Positions 15,346 through 25,567 are shown, counted from the stretch's first letter. The stretch: DNA of 64,000 bases from Gordonia liuliyuniae (GCF_021739025.1 NZ_JAKKOT010000006.1:62001-126000); one strand, 5' to 3'. Notes: generated by a model not told the origin, from the sequence alone. A program made the numbers and translations.

Positions 15346-16247
15346 GAGCGCGGCGGGAAGTACTTGATCAACGCCTCCTGTACGACGGACGCGGCGAGCA
15401 CGCCGTCGCGGGTGAAGAGACTTCCGGATCCGATACCGCGCGAGCCTGCGGCGACCGGCGACTCTGTCGCGTACAGCAGCCACTCGTCGAAACGGAACTC
15501 GCGGTGGAACCACATCGAGTGGTTGACGGTCGCCGCGAACAACCGGTCGAATCCCCACGACAGGCCGTGTGTGGTGATGATCGAGTCGAGGACCGTCGTA
15601 TCGGACGAGTACGCGAGTGCCGCGACGTGCAGCAGCGGGTCGTCGGGCATCGGGCCGTCGGTCTTCATCCACGCCCGATTGTGGTTCAGATGCTCGCCTG
15701 TCCCCTTCAACTTCCATGCGGGCGCGTTGACGAACCGCACGTCGATCGGATGGAGTGCCTTCACGAACGCTTCGACGGTCTCCTCATACCCTTCGAAGTG
15801 ATCGCTGATCGGCGGCAGATCCTCCGGGTACGCGACCTCGGGGATGGCGACGGCGTGTTCGAGGCCTGCCGCATTGTTCTGGAAGGCGACGAGCATCGTG
15901 AAGATCACCTCGTCGTCCTGGAACGCGGTGACCTGCCGGTTCGCGAACGGCTTGCCGTCGCGGAATCGGTCGACCCGGTATTCGAGCGGCTTGGTGACAT
16001 CACCGCCGCGAACGAAGTGCGCGTTCACCGCGTGGACGGGTGGGGCGCCCTTCGTCAGCGTGCGACCTGCCGCGACGATGCCCTGCCCGAGCAGCTGACC
16101 GCCGAAGGTCCGCGGGCCGACCTGCTCGGGATGCTGCCCGATGAACACGTCGTCGTCGACGCGCTCCACATCGAGCAGCTTCAACAGGGTTTGCAGGTCG
16201 GCCGACGCTTCGGCGGCCACGGAGTCTCCAGCGGTCTCGGTGCTCAT
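15342..16247 (-). CDS. tesB: acyl-CoA thioesterase II
   Basis: A 301-residue double hot-dog thioesterase that hydrolyses acyl-CoA to free acid and CoA. Family features are QHPEQVGPRTFGGQLLGQGI near the start, HAVNAHFVRGGDVTKPLEY, DRFRDGKPFANRQVTAFQDD, and in the second half DDPLLHVAALAYSSDTTVLD, then LDSIITTHGLSWGFDRL and MWFHREFRFDEWLLY, which carries the catalytic-region Asp. The length is close to the usual 285-300. ATG 16247 is used. It lies next to pyk as in mycobacteria (tesB1-pykA). Confidence 0.93.
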   Translation of the reverse strand: MSTETAGDSVAAEASADLQTLLKLLDVERVDDDVFIGQHPEQVGPRTFGGQLLGQGIVAAGRTLTKGAPPVHAVNAHFVRGGDVTKPLEYRVDRFRDGKPFANRQVTAFQDDEVIFTMLVAFQNNAAGLEHAVAIPEVAYPEDLPPISDHFEGYEETVEAFVKALHPIDVRFVNAPAWKLKGTGEHLNHNRAWMKTDGPMPDDPLLHVAALAYSSDTTVLDSIITTHGLSWGFDRLFAATVNHSMWFHREFRFDEWLLYATESPVAAGSRGIGSGSLFTRDGVLAASVVQEALIKYFPPRS

Positions 16248-16308
16248 AGGGCTCCACCCTATGCGACACCCGACCCGGCGGTCGTAGTCGCCAGCGGCGC
16301 TGTCGTAT

Positions 16309-17742
16309 TCAGTGGTCCTGTTCGCCGATGCGGTGCACGTGGACGAAGTTGGTCGAACCGATCACGGACGCCGGGGCACCCGCGACGATCACGACGGTGT
16401 CCCCGCGTTGCAGCCGGCCGTTGGCGGTCAGGACCTCGTCGACCTGATCGATCATCGCGTCCGTGTTCTTCATCCGCGGCACGAGGATCGGGTCGGCCCC
16501 CCAACTCAGCGCGAGTTGGTTCCGGGTGGCCTCCGTCGCGGTGAACGCGAGGAGAGGAGCGCGCGGGTGCAGGCGGGCTACGCGTCGCAGGGTGTCGCCG
16601 GACTCGGTGAAGGTGATGATCGCCGACGCGTTGAGACGTTCGGCGATGTCGCGGGCAGCGAACGTCACGATGCCGCGGCGAGTACGGGGCACGTGCGTCA
16701 GTTCGGGCACGTCGCGGGTGCCCTCCTCGACCGCGGTGACGATCCGCGCCATGGTCTGCACCGTCTCGTTCGGGTATTTGCCGACCGACGTCTCACCGGA
16801 CAGCATCACAGCGTCGGCGCCGTCGAGCACGGCGTTGGCGACGTCGGATGCTTCGGCGCGCGTCGGCCGCGAGTTCTCGATCATCGAGTCGAGCATCTGT
16901 GTCGCGACGATGACGGGCTTGGCGTTCTCACGCGCCATCTGGATGGCGCGCTTCTGTACGAGCGGCACCTGCTCGAGCGGCATCTCGACGCCGAGATCAC
17001 CGCGCGCGACCATGATCGCGTCGAACGCGAGGACGATCGCTTCGAGATTGTCGATCGCCTCGGGCTTCTCGAGCTTCGCGATGACCGGCACACGACTACC
17101 GACTCGATCCATTACCTCGTGCACGAGTTCGATGTCGGCGGGACTCCGGACGAACGACAGAGCGACCATGTCGACGCCGAGTTCCAACGCGAACTCGAGA
17201 TCGGCGACGTCTTTCTCCGACATCGCGGGCACCGAGATATTCATCCCGGGCATCGACAGCCCCTTGTTATTGCTGACGGTGCCGCCTTCGGTGACGTTGC
17301 AGACGACGTCGTTGCCGTCGACGTGATCGACGGTGAGTCCGACCTTCCCGTCGTCGACGAGCAGCCGGTCACCGGGACGAGCGTCCTGGGCGAGCTGCGA
17401 GTAGGTCGTCGACACGCGATCGTGGTTGCCGATCACGTCGTCGACCGTGATCCGGATCTGCTCACCGTTGTTCCAGTCGACCGCCCCGTTAGGACGTCCG
17501 TTGTCTTCGAACTTGCCGAGACGGATCTTCGGGCCCTGAAGATCGGCGAGGACCCCCACCGCTGTACCTGTGTTGACGCTGGCCGCACGTACCGCCTCGT
17601 AGACACTGCGATGGTCGCTGTGCGCACCATGGCTGAAATTCATTCGGGCGACGTTCATTCCGCACTTGACGAGCGCGGTGATCCCTTCTTCGGTGTTGGT
17701 AGCGGGGCCCAGAGTACAAACGATCTTGGTTCGACGAGTCAC
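16309..17742 (-). CDS. pyk: pyruvate kinase
   Basis: A 477-residue glycolytic enzyme converting phosphoenolpyruvate and ADP to pyruvate and ATP. Clear motifs are TKIVCTLGPATNT, GMNVARMNFSHG, LADLQGPKIRLGKF, and the active-site signature VPVIAKLEKPEAIDN with the catalytic lysine. The metal-binding region is IMVARGDLGVEMPLEQVP, followed by KPVIVATQMLDSMI and VMLSGETSVGKYP. The C-terminal allosteric domain ends with RGDTVVIVAGAPASVIGSTN. The start is GTG 17742 (TRRTKIVCTLG). It is monocistronic or loosely linked to tesB (61 bp gap). Confidence 0.96.
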   Translation of the reverse strand: MTRRTKIVCTLGPATNTEEGITALVKCGMNVARMNFSHGAHSDHRSVYEAVRAASVNTGTAVGVLADLQGPKIRLGKFEDNGRPNGAVDWNNGEQIRITVDDVIGNHDRVSTTYSQLAQDARPGDRLLVDDGKVGLTVDHVDGNDVVCNVTEGGTVSNNKGLSMPGMNISVPAMSEKDVADLEFALELGVDMVALSFVRSPADIELVHEVMDRVGSRVPVIAKLEKPEAIDNLEAIVLAFDAIMVARGDLGVEMPLEQVPLVQKRAIQMARENAKPVIVATQMLDSMIENSRPTRAEASDVANAVLDGADAVMLSGETSVGKYPNETVQTMARIVTAVEEGTRDVPELTHVPRTRRGIVTFAARDIAERLNASAIITFTESGDTLRRVARLHPRAPLLAFTATEATRNQLALSWGADPILVPRMKNTDAMIDQVDEVLTANGRLQRGDTVVIVAGAPASVIGSTNFVHVHRIGEQDH

Positions 17743-17831
17743 CCCCCAAGGCTATCCGGCGGGCGCGCACAATTCGAACCTACTGGCGCGTACCCCAGGT
17801 GGTTAACCCCTTGTTCGCCTGCCGACGCCCG

Positions 17832-19412
17832 TCAGGCGTCACCCTTGTCGGATTCCTCTGAATCGTTCGACCGGATCTCGATGGCCCCGATGTCGTGCCC
17901 CGACGTGCTTTCGACGACGGCGATCTCGTCGAGGTCAAGCCCGTCGAGGCTCGACACGATCGTGTATCCGCGTCCGGATTCGGATTCGGATTCGGCCTCG
18001 GATTCGGATTCGGCCTCGGATTCGGCAGCCTGCTCATCGGCTTCCGGATCGGACACGTCGGACTCGTCAGTCTCCGACGCGCCAGCCTCGGACTCGCCAG
18101 CCTCGGACTCGACAGTCTCGGGGTCGACAGTCTCGGGCTCGACAGCGTCAGATGTGGCGGCCTCGAGCTCCGCCGCGTCTTCTACTGGGCCGTCCTCGAG
18201 CACGTCGGGGTCAGTCCCATCGTGGGTCGTTCCGGTCTGGTCGTCGACACTCTCCGCCTCATCGTCCAGTTGATCGAACTCGTCGAATTCGTCCCCGGTG
18301 TCGGTCCCACTCGCAGCCCAGCCCGCGTCCAGCTCATCTGACTCGTCGAGCTCATCAGGCTCGTCGGGAACCGCGAATTCCCCGTCCTCGTCATCTGGAT
18401 CCTCGTCATCTGGATACTCGTCGTCTGGATACTCGTCGTCTGGATACTCGTCGTCTCGATACTCGTCGTCGTCCAGTGCAGGCGGGACATATCCGAGGTG
18501 CCCCTCGTCGGCGAGCTGTTCGGCACGGTCTGGCCAGAACATCGACAGCCCGGTCTCGCGGCCGCGCGGTGCCATCACGACGTAGAGCGCGGCGCCGAGG
18601 AATACCAGCGCGGAGACCAGCACGTTGACGCGCAGACCGAGAATGTGAGTCGCCTCGTCGGTGCGCATCAGCTCGATGCCGAACCGGCCGACACAGTAGC
18701 CCGCGACGTAGAGGGCGAACAGCCTGCCGTGGCCGATCTGGAATCGCTTGTCGAGGAACACCAGCAGCGCGACGACGAGCAGGTTCCACAGCAGTTCGTA
18801 CAGGAACGTCGGGTGAGCGACTTCCAGGACGTTGCCGTTCGAGACGCCGTCGATCACAGCGATACCGCTTCGTCCGGTGTCCGGGTCGACGCGTTCGAAC
18901 AGTTCCAGACCCCACGGAACGGTCGTCGGCTCGCCGTAGAGTTCCTGGTTGAAGTAGTTGCCTAGCCGGCCGATGGCCTGGGCCGCCAGGATCGCGGGAG
19001 CGATGGCGTCGCCGAACGACGGAAGCTTGATGCGCTTCCACCGGCAGCCGACCCATCCGCCGACGGCACCGAATGCCACCGCGCCCCAAATGCCGAGACC
19101 GCCGTCCCACACTTGAAATACGGCGCCGAGCCCCTTCCCGTCGTCCCCGAAATACCGCCACCAGTCGGTGATGACGTGGTAGATCCGGCCACCGATCAGA
19201 CCGAACGGAACGGCGATGAGCGCGACGTCGAGGACGTCGCCCGGCTGCCCGCCCCGGGCACGCCACCGACGGTCGCTCCACCACACGGCGACGACGATGC
19301 CGATGATGATGCACAGCGCGTACGCGCGGACGGGCAACGGTCCGAGAGTCCACACGCCTTGCGGCGGGCTCGGCAGGTAGGCAAGAACGTGTCCGGCAGT
19401 CACACGTGCCAC
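17832..19412 (-). CDS. lgt: prolipoprotein diacylglyceryl transferase with long acidic repetitive C-terminal tail
   Basis: Lgt transfers diacylglycerol to the lipobox cysteine of prelipoproteins. Residues 1 to about 285 are the membrane enzyme: AYALCIIIGIVVAVW, GGRIYHVITDW, VWDGGLGIWGAVAFG, the signature GRLGNYFNQELYG, and HPTFLYELLWNLLV. The remaining 240 or so residues are very acidic and low complexity: DDEYPDDEYPDDEYPDDE, many Glu/Ser repeats (SEAESESEAESESE), then a more ordered ending GRGYTIVSSLDGLDLDEI. Tails of this kind occur in other actinobacterial Lgt proteins, but this one is long (526 residues against about 280 for Lgt alone). The start is GTG 19412 or 19403. It follows trpA as in mycobacteria. 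Confidence 0.93.
   Translation of the reverse strand: MARVTAGHVLAYLPSPPQGVWTLGPLPVRAYALCIIIGIVVAVWWSDRRWRARGGQPGDVLDVALIAVPFGLIGGRIYHVITDWWRYFGDDGKGLGAVFQVWDGGLGIWGAVAFGAVGGWVGCRWKRIKLPSFGDAIAPAILAAQAIGRLGNYFNQELYGEPTTVPWGLELFERVDPDTGRSGIAVIDGVSNGNVLEVAHPTFLYELLWNLLVVALLVFLDKRFQIGHGRLFALYVAGYCVGRFGIELMRTDEATHILGLRVNVLVSALVFLGAALYVVMAPRGRETGLSMFWPDRAEQLADEGHLGYVPPALDDDEYRDDEYPDDEYPDDEYPDDEDPDDEDGEFAVPDEPDELDESDELDAGWAASGTDTGDEFDEFDQLDDEAESVDDQTGTTHDGTDPDVLEDGPVEDAAELEAATSDAVEPETVDPETVESEAGESEAGASETDESDVSDPEADEQAAESEAESESEAESESESGRGYTIVSSLDGLDLDEIAVVESTSGHDIGAIEIRSNDSEESDKGDA
18386..18460. repeat. 15-bp tandem repeats in the lgt tail
   Basis: Five in-frame copies of a 15-base unit (consensus ACTCGTCGTCTGGAT; the first two begin CCTCGTCAT) encode the DDEYP-type pentapeptides. 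Copies differ by 0-3 bases, which suggests copy-number change by slippage. Confidence 0.9.
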
Positions 19413-19478
19413 AGTAGTGCACCGGGCGAGACCTCCTCGAACGCGACGCCGCGTTCGACGCCCGGCACTAGAGGATCG

Positions 19479-20275
19479 TCAGATTCGCGCGCGCCGTACG
19501 CCCCGCGCGAGGTCGTCGATCAGGGCGGCGACGGCCGGCTGACCTTCGTCGACCGCGGACACGATCGCCGAGCCGACGATCACACCGTCCGCGTATGCCC
19601 CGATCTCGGCGGCCTGGTCACCGTTGCGGACGCCCAGGCCGACGCCGATCGGGATGTCCGAGTACTCGCGGACTCGCGCACACAGGTCGGGCGCCAGGTT
19701 CGACACCGACGACCTGGCGCCGGTCACGCCCATCGTCGACGCCGCATACACGAACCCTCGGCATGCGTCGACGGTCGTCGCGATCCGCTCGGGCGTCGAC
19801 GACGGCGCGACGAGATAGATGCGGTCGAGGTCGTGGGCGTCGGACGCGGCGTGCCATTCGTCGCCCTCCTCCGGAATCAGGTTCGGGGTGATGACGCCGA
19901 CTCCGCCTGCTGCGGCGAGGTCCCGCGAGAACGCGTCGACACCGTACTTTCCGATCAGGTTCCAGTAACTCATCACGACCGGCTTGGCGCCCGCGTCAGC
20001 GACGGCTTCGGCCGCGGCGAAGACGTCACGCACGCGGGTGCCGCCGGCGAGCGCGTGCACGGCGGCCTTCGCGATCGTCGGCCCGTCCATGACCGGATCC
20101 GAGTACGGGATGCCGATCTCGACGATGTCGCAGCCCGCCGAGACCATGGTGCGCAGCGTCTCCAACGACGTCGACAGGTCCGGGTAGCCGACCGGCATGT
20201 AGCCGATCAGTGCGCTGCGGTTCTCCGCGCGGCAGGCCGCGAAGGTCTCGCCGAGGCGGCTGGCGGGTGCGGTGG

Positions 20276-20279
<4 letters not shown>
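19479..20279 (-). CDS. trpA: tryptophan synthase alpha chain
   Basis: A 266-residue TIM-barrel subunit that cleaves indole-3-glycerol phosphate to indole. Motifs are [20 protein letters not shown], the catalytic Glu in [20 protein letters not shown], catalytic Asp in [47 protein letters not shown], and [20 protein letters not shown] 20279 overlaps the trpB stop (GTGA), which fits the obligate alpha-beta complex. It is the last trp gene, followed by lgt. Confidence 0.96.
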
Positions 20280-21583
<1,304 letters not shown>

Positions 21584-21665
21584 CCTCGTCTGGGTCGCGG
21601 AACGGCAATTGAATATCGGCGCGGTTCGGTGGACGCGACCGGTGCGCGGGCTGGGCGAACCGGGG

Positions 21666-22484
21666 TCAGCGCGCAGGCTTGGGGCACGACGGGTGTGCGC
21701 CGGCCGCCACCAGGTCGGAGACTGCGGTGCGCGGATCTCCGGATGTCACCAGGCCTTCACCGACGAGGACGGCGTCGGCGCCCGCCCCCGCGTATGCGAG
21801 GAGGTCGGCGGTGCCGCGGACACCGGACTCGGCGACGCGCACGATGTCGGACGGCAGGCCCGGCACGATCGACGAGAAGACGTCACGGTCGACCTGCAGG
21901 GTCTTGAGGTCGCGGGCGTTGACACCCACGACAGTCGCTCCGGCTTCGAGGGCGCGGTCGGCTTCGGCTTCGGTGTGGACCTCCACCAGTGCTGTCATCC
22001 CGAGGGACTCGGTCCGGTCGAGCAACGAGGCGAGCGCCTTCTGTTCCAGAGCCGCGACTATCAGCAGGATGACGTCCGCGCCGTGCGCGCGAGCCTCGTG
22101 GATCTGGTACGGGCCGACGATGAAGTCCTTGCGCAGCACCGGAATGTCGACGGCGGCGCGGACGGCGTCGAGGTCGGCGAGCGATCCCTTGAACCGTCGT
22201 TCCTCGGTGAGCACGCTGATGACGCGCGCTCCCCCGGCCTCGTACGCTTTCGCCAGTTCCGCCGGGTCGGCGATGTTCGACAACTGACCCTTCGACGGAC
22301 TCGCTCGCTTGACCTCGGCGATCACCGCGATGTCCGGTTGCCGCAGCGCAGCAGTCGCGTCGCGGGGGTCGGGCGCCTTGGCCGCGAGCTCCTTCACGGC
22401 AGCGAGATCGAGGACAGCTTGGCGCGCTGCGACATCCGCCTTGACCCCGTCGATGATGGAATCGAGCACTGACTGATCGCTCAC
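21666..22484 (-). CDS. trpC: indole-3-glycerol phosphate synthase
   Basis: A 272-residue TIM barrel that closes the indole ring from CdRP. Visible motifs are [16 protein letters not shown] (catalytic lysine in the EVKRASPS motif), [66 protein letters not shown] and [12 protein letters not shown]. It is monofunctional, without a fused TrpF, consistent with the PriA gene at 33.0-33.8 kb. The start is ATG 22484. Upstream the usual trpE partner is absent; an accessory block begins 100 bp away. Confidence 0.96.
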   Translation of the reverse strand: MSDQSVLDSIIDGVKADVAARQAVLDLAAVKELAAKAPDPRDATAALRQPDIAVIAEVKRASPSKGQLSNIADPAELAKAYEAGGARVISVLTEERRFKGSLADLDAVRAAVDIPVLRKDFIVGPYQIHEARAHGADVILLIVAALEQKALASLLDRTESLGMTALVEVHTEAEADRALEAGATVVGVNARDLKTLQVDRDVFSSIVPGLPSDIVRVAESGVRGTADLLAYAGAGADAVLVGEGLVTSGDPRTAVSDLVAAGAHPSCPKPAR

Positions 22485-22586
22485 TGCGACGCCCCTTTCT
22501 CGCGCTGTGCCTCAAGAGTAGGCAAGCCGTTCTCGGGGCCACAGTCCGGGGTGTGTCCGGGGTGTGTCCGCACGGGACGGGCGGGG
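22485..22586. other. intergenic region upstream of trpC
   Basis: It contains a direct repeat CCGGGGTGTGT in two adjacent copies (about 22546-22568) and, at its right end, the 13-bp palindrome GGGGTCAGACCCC (22583-22595), which overlaps the stop codon of the upstream gene. No convincing trpC promoter or leader peptide was recognised. Confidence 0.4.
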
Positions 22587-23591
22587 TCAGACCCCGGTCA
22601 GTGACGCTCCAGAGTTCCATGCGTCGAGCAACGCGGACTCGAGACGGTCCTCGACGACCTGCAGCGCGGCGATGCCGAACAACACGTCGTCTTCGAGCGA
22701 CGGTTCGTCTGCGAGCAGCGGCGCGACGACCTGATCTCGCATCACGAGTTCGTGGACGGCGTCGGCCTCGACGTGCTCGCGGTAGAACCGTCGAGCCTCC
22801 TCGGGCGCACCGATCCGCTCCAGTCCGGCGAGCAGTCGCGCCGACCCGAGCGGCGACGTCACCTCGGTCGCCGCGAAGTGTCCGACGGTCGCGCCTCGGC
22901 GGGAACGACGCAGCCCGAGGCACGACATGAGGTTCACCGGCGCGAGCGCGAGTGCGGGAGCCGTCGACAGATATCCGAGGTAGGCGTCGTTCAAGCCCAT
23001 CGCCGACAGAAGGTCCGCGAACAACTCCTGGTGGACGCGGTCTCCGTGGCCTGCGCCGTACTCGTCGAACTCCACAGCGACGAACGCGGCCTTGGCCTGG
23101 CCCCGCAGACGAGGGATCGCCCAGGCGTGCGGATCGGCTTCCTTCAAGTGATAGAGCGACCGTACGGCGAAATAGTCGGCGAACTCGCTCTCGGTCCCAT
23201 GCCTGCGCAGGAACTCGGACGCGCCCGTCGGCACCGAACTCGCGAGAGCACCGAGTTCCGCGTCTGCGGTCCGGCCCTCCGCGGACGGCGGGCATTCCTG
23301 TTCGACGGCGTCGAGGAAAGCCTCTTCGAGGCGGACCCGGGCCGCTATGACGACCGGATCCCATTCACAATCACGGCCTGCGTCCACCCAACCCCGATAG
23401 TGGAGTTCGTGGCATACGGTCAACGCGAGCTGGACGTCATCGCTCCACGGGTCGACGTCGTCCGGCACCCGAACGTGCGCTGGCGCGTGCGCGGAGTCCG
23501 CTCGCACAGCGTCAACGAGTTCCTCCGACACCGGGCCGCGCGGAGCGGGCAGCGACGCCAGGCCGATCCGCGACGCCGACACTGCAACCAT
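22587..23591 (-). CDS. iron-containing redox enzyme family protein (heme-oxygenase-like fold)
   Basis: A 334-residue protein of the heme-oxygenase-like diiron/metal oxidase group. Acidic and histidine residues in the expected helices are seen: CHELHYRGW (about 60-68), VEFDEYGAGHGDRVHQELF (about 173-191, ExxxxxH spacing) and FYREHVEADAVHELV (about 269-283). Related enzymes include N-oxygenases and the fatty-acid decarboxylase UndA; the substrate here is unknown. In other actinobacteria such a gene occurs near HemK2-type methyltransferase and CDGSH genes, as here. The start is ATG 23591. It diverges from the 23.8 kb gene over 223 bp. Confidence 0.78.
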   Translation of the reverse strand: MVAVSASRIGLASLPAPRGPVSEELVDAVRADSAHAPAHVRVPDDVDPWSDDVQLALTVCHELHYRGWVDAGRDCEWDPVVIAARVRLEEAFLDAVEQECPPSAEGRTADAELGALASSVPTGASEFLRRHGTESEFADYFAVRSLYHLKEADPHAWAIPRLRGQAKAAFVAVEFDEYGAGHGDRVHQELFADLLSAMGLNDAYLGYLSTAPALALAPVNLMSCLGLRRSRRGATVGHFAATEVTSPLGSARLLAGLERIGAPEEARRFYREHVEADAVHELVMRDQVVAPLLADEPSLEDDVLFGIAALQVVEDRLESALLDAWNSGASLTGV

Positions 23592-23814
23592 CTATGCCAC
23601 CTGTCCTTCCTCGCGCCGTCCGTCCTGCGCTCTCCACGGGCGCCACAGACGTATGGGCTCCACAGACGTAAGTTACCCCGGCTCAGCCACATTCAAACTC
23701 CGAACGCCCGGCGGCGCGCGATTGACATTCCGCGAAATGGGTACTCCACGTCAGCAACGCCGGACACTATGGACGGTGTGGCCGCACGTACCGGCACGAA
23801 CTGGAGGTCCACTC
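23592..23814. other. divergent intergenic region with direct repeats
   Basis: CCACAGACGTA occurs twice, 16 bp apart (about 23642-23669), and TTGACA occurs at 23722-23727 without a well-spaced -10. Divergent promoters for the iron enzyme and the next gene should lie here. A Shine-Dalgarno (GGAGG) precedes ATG 23815. Confidence 0.35.
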
Positions 23815-24510
23815 ATGAACTCGTCAACGTTCGCCTCAGTCGTCGATCCTGTGATCGACAGACTCACTCCGGACGAGGGCGGTCGGATGCTGCACCGCAA
23901 CGGTCTCGTCTTCGCCGGACACTTCGTCGCCGAATCGAGCGACCTGCCGATCGCATCGGGTCCGGTGACCGTGCGCGTATCGAAGGCTCTCGGCCTTCCT
24001 GGGAAGGCCCCCGACGTCGTAGGAGCCGCGGTGCGATTCCTGCCCGAGGCGGCCGGTGACAGCGGCTGGGATCTGATGTTGGGCGGGCCGGCACGACGAA
24101 TCGTCAGACTCCCGATCGTCCGACCCGCTATCGGCTGGGACCGGGTCCCGCTCACTGCGGACTGTGAATATAACTACGGGGAATACAACTACGGGGAAGA
24201 CGACTACAGGGAATATGAGTACGGGGAGTCGCGCTGGCGCATATCCGGGGAACTGCTGGCCCCGACGACCGGAACGGGACTCGACACGCACGCGTTGGCG
24301 AGTTCGCTGTTTCAGACGCCCGCCGTCCTCACACTCGCCGCGAAGCGCGAGGGCGCGCCGACCGCCCCGATCGGCACTGTTGAGTTCGGTGGCGCGCAGT
24401 TGCCCGACGACATCGACTTCGATCCGATGCGAACGCCGCAGCGAGTGCGTCCCGTGCGGGACTGGTGGGACGACGTCTGCCGAGCCGGCTACCGCGGGAG
24501 GAACGGCTGA
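23815..24510 (+). CDS. conserved actinobacterial protein of unknown function (often annotated phosphodiesterase)
   Basis: A 231-residue protein. The N-terminal pattern MLHRNGLVFAGHF followed by GPVTVRVSKALGLPGKAPDV and VGAAVRFLP resembles a conserved actinobacterial family with a catalase-like beginning (RVSKGxGxPGxxPDxxGxAxR); the ending FDPMRTPQRVRPVRDWWDDV and RAGYRGRNG also fits it. The family is often labelled phosphodiesterase without firm evidence, and I do not assign an activity. In the middle (about residues 118-137) a repetitive YNYGE segment interrupts the fold. ATG 23815 has a good Shine-Dalgarno (GGAGG). It is followed 3 bp later by the methyltransferase gene, so they form an operon. 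Confidence 0.6.
   Translation: MNSSTFASVVDPVIDRLTPDEGGRMLHRNGLVFAGHFVAESSDLPIASGPVTVRVSKALGLPGKAPDVVGAAVRFLPEAAGDSGWDLMLGGPARRIVRLPIVRPAIGWDRVPLTADCEYNYGEYNYGEDDYREYEYGESRWRISGELLAPTTGTGLDTHALASSLFQTPAVLTLAAKREGAPTAPIGTVEFGGAQLPDDIDFDPMRTPQRVRPVRDWWDDVCRAGYRGRNG
24166..24225. repeat. four 15-bp tandem repeats inside the coding region
   Basis: The unit GAATATAACTACGGG is repeated four times with 0-5 changes per copy (24166, 24181, 24196, 24211). It encodes EYNYG-type pentapeptides and is much more AT-rich than the surroundings. Confidence 0.92.
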
Positions 24511-24513
24511 CTC

Positions 24514-25278
24514 ATGTCTGTCCCCCTCGCCGCGACCGGATCTACCCGATCCGAATCTGCCCCGTCTGCATCTGCCCCGTCTGCATCTGACGCGTTTGGG
24601 GCGCACGTCGTCCGGGACGGCGTGTATCAACCGCAAGAGGACACCGCGTTGCTCATCGACGCGATGACCGATAGGGACCTGCGCGGGGTGCGAGTACTCG
24701 ACCTCTGCACCGGTTCGGGTGCGGTCGCGGTCGCCGCCGCACGTGCAGGCGCCCAGGTCACTGCGGTGGACTCGTGCCCGAATGCGGTCGCCGCGACCCG
24801 TCGGCGCGCAGCCTACGCCGACGTGGAACTGAACGTCGTCCACGCCGACCTGGCCGGGATCGACCTGACCGGATTCGACCCAAAAGGATTCGGTCCAGAA
24901 GGATTTGACCTGGTCACCTGTAATCCACCGTATGTGCCGACACCGCCGGGCAGTGCGAGTTCCGCGGACGGACCGAGTCACGCGTGGAACGCGGGCCCCG
25001 ACGGTCGCGCCGTCCTCGACGTGCTGTGTGTCGTCGGCCCCCGCCTGCTCGCGCCGGGAGGCGCGATGCTCATCGTGCAGTCCGAACTCGCCGACGTGCC
25101 GCGTTCGCTCGACGCGTTGCGCGCGGCCGGGCTGCGCTCCGCGGTGGTGCGCGAGCGCGAGATCCCATTCGGCCGCGTCATGACCTCGCGGCGCACCCGC
25201 CTCGTCGCCGCTGGCCTGTTGGATCCGCACGCGGGCACCGAGTCGATCGCCGTGATCGGAAGCGAGGCTCCGAGATGA
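24514..25278 (+). CDS. HemK2/MTQ2-family protein methyltransferase
   Basis: A 254-residue class I methyltransferase. The SAM motif is [20 protein letters not shown], with [16 protein letters not shown] after it. The catalytic NPPY motif is [14 protein letters not shown], which places it with the HemK/PrmC/MTQ2 enzymes that methylate Gln (or Lys) in proteins. The [10 protein letters not shown] segment before motif I is typical of HemK2. The first 25 residues are low complexity ([13 protein letters not shown], a 12-bp repeat) and [12 protein letters not shown] comes from a 15-bp repeat at about 24871-24912. The stop overlaps the CDGSH gene start (ATGA). The target protein is unknown. Confidence 0.8.
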   Translation: MSVPLAATGSTRSESAPSASAPSASDAFGAHVVRDGVYQPQEDTALLIDAMTDRDLRGVRVLDLCTGSGAVAVAAARAGAQVTAVDSCPNAVAATRRRAAYADVELNVVHADLAGIDLTGFDPKGFGPEGFDLVTCNPPYVPTPPGSASSADGPSHAWNAGPDGRAVLDVLCVVGPRLLAPGGAMLIVQSELADVPRSLDALRAAGLRSAVVREREIPFGRVMTSRRTRLVAAGLLDPHAGTESIAVIGSEAPR

Positions 25279-25478
25279 CCGGCGGACAGCCGAGAAGGGT
25301 CCGGGTGATCGAGAAGGGCCCGATCCTGGTTGACGGTCCAGTAGACATCGAGGGACCCGACGGATCGCTCGTCCACTGCGACCGATTCCAGGTCGCGATC
25401 TGCGCGTGTGGGCTCAGCGCGAACGCGCCGCTGTGCGATGCGAGCCATCGCCGGCTGCTGCGCCCTCGTCGGCGGTGA
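25275..25478 (+). CDS. CDGSH iron-sulfur domain protein
   Basis: A 67-residue protein carrying the motif C-x-C-x(8)-C-x(3)-H in [18 protein letters not shown]: Cys43, Cys45, Cys54 and His58 would ligate a [2Fe-2S] cluster. The canonical CDGSH is CDASH here, an accepted variant. It starts at ATG 25275, overlapping the methyltransferase stop by 4 bases, and is the last gene of the group. It may act as an electron-transfer partner for the divergently transcribed iron enzyme; that is inference from genomic association. Confidence 0.88.
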   Translation: MTGGQPRRVRVIEKGPILVDGPVDIEGPDGSLVHCDRFQVAICACGLSANAPLCDASHRRLLRPRRR

Positions 25479-25489
25479 CGCACTCCGAC

Positions 25490-25516
25490 GTTTACCCCAC
25501 CCGCTGTCGCGGGTAC
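25490..25516 (+). promoter_or_regulatory. SigF-type promoter upstream of the DJ-1/PfpI gene
   Basis: GTTT (25490-25493) and GGGTAC (25511-25516) are separated by 17 bases, matching the mycobacterial SigF consensus GTTT-N15-17-GGGTAY. It lies about 50 bp upstream of the DJ-1/PfpI start. A SigF/SigB-type sigma gene is present at 27.5-28.3 kb. Confidence 0.65.
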
Positions 25517-25567
25517 CCCGGCACACACGTGTGGCGATGAACTGACACATGGTGAAAGGAGAGGACG

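Noticed and set aside
16312..18273. A 653-codon plus-strand frame opposite pyk and lgt
   Set aside because: It mirrors the codon pattern of two well-supported genes and ends in the lgt repeats as Ser/Asp runs; no independent support.
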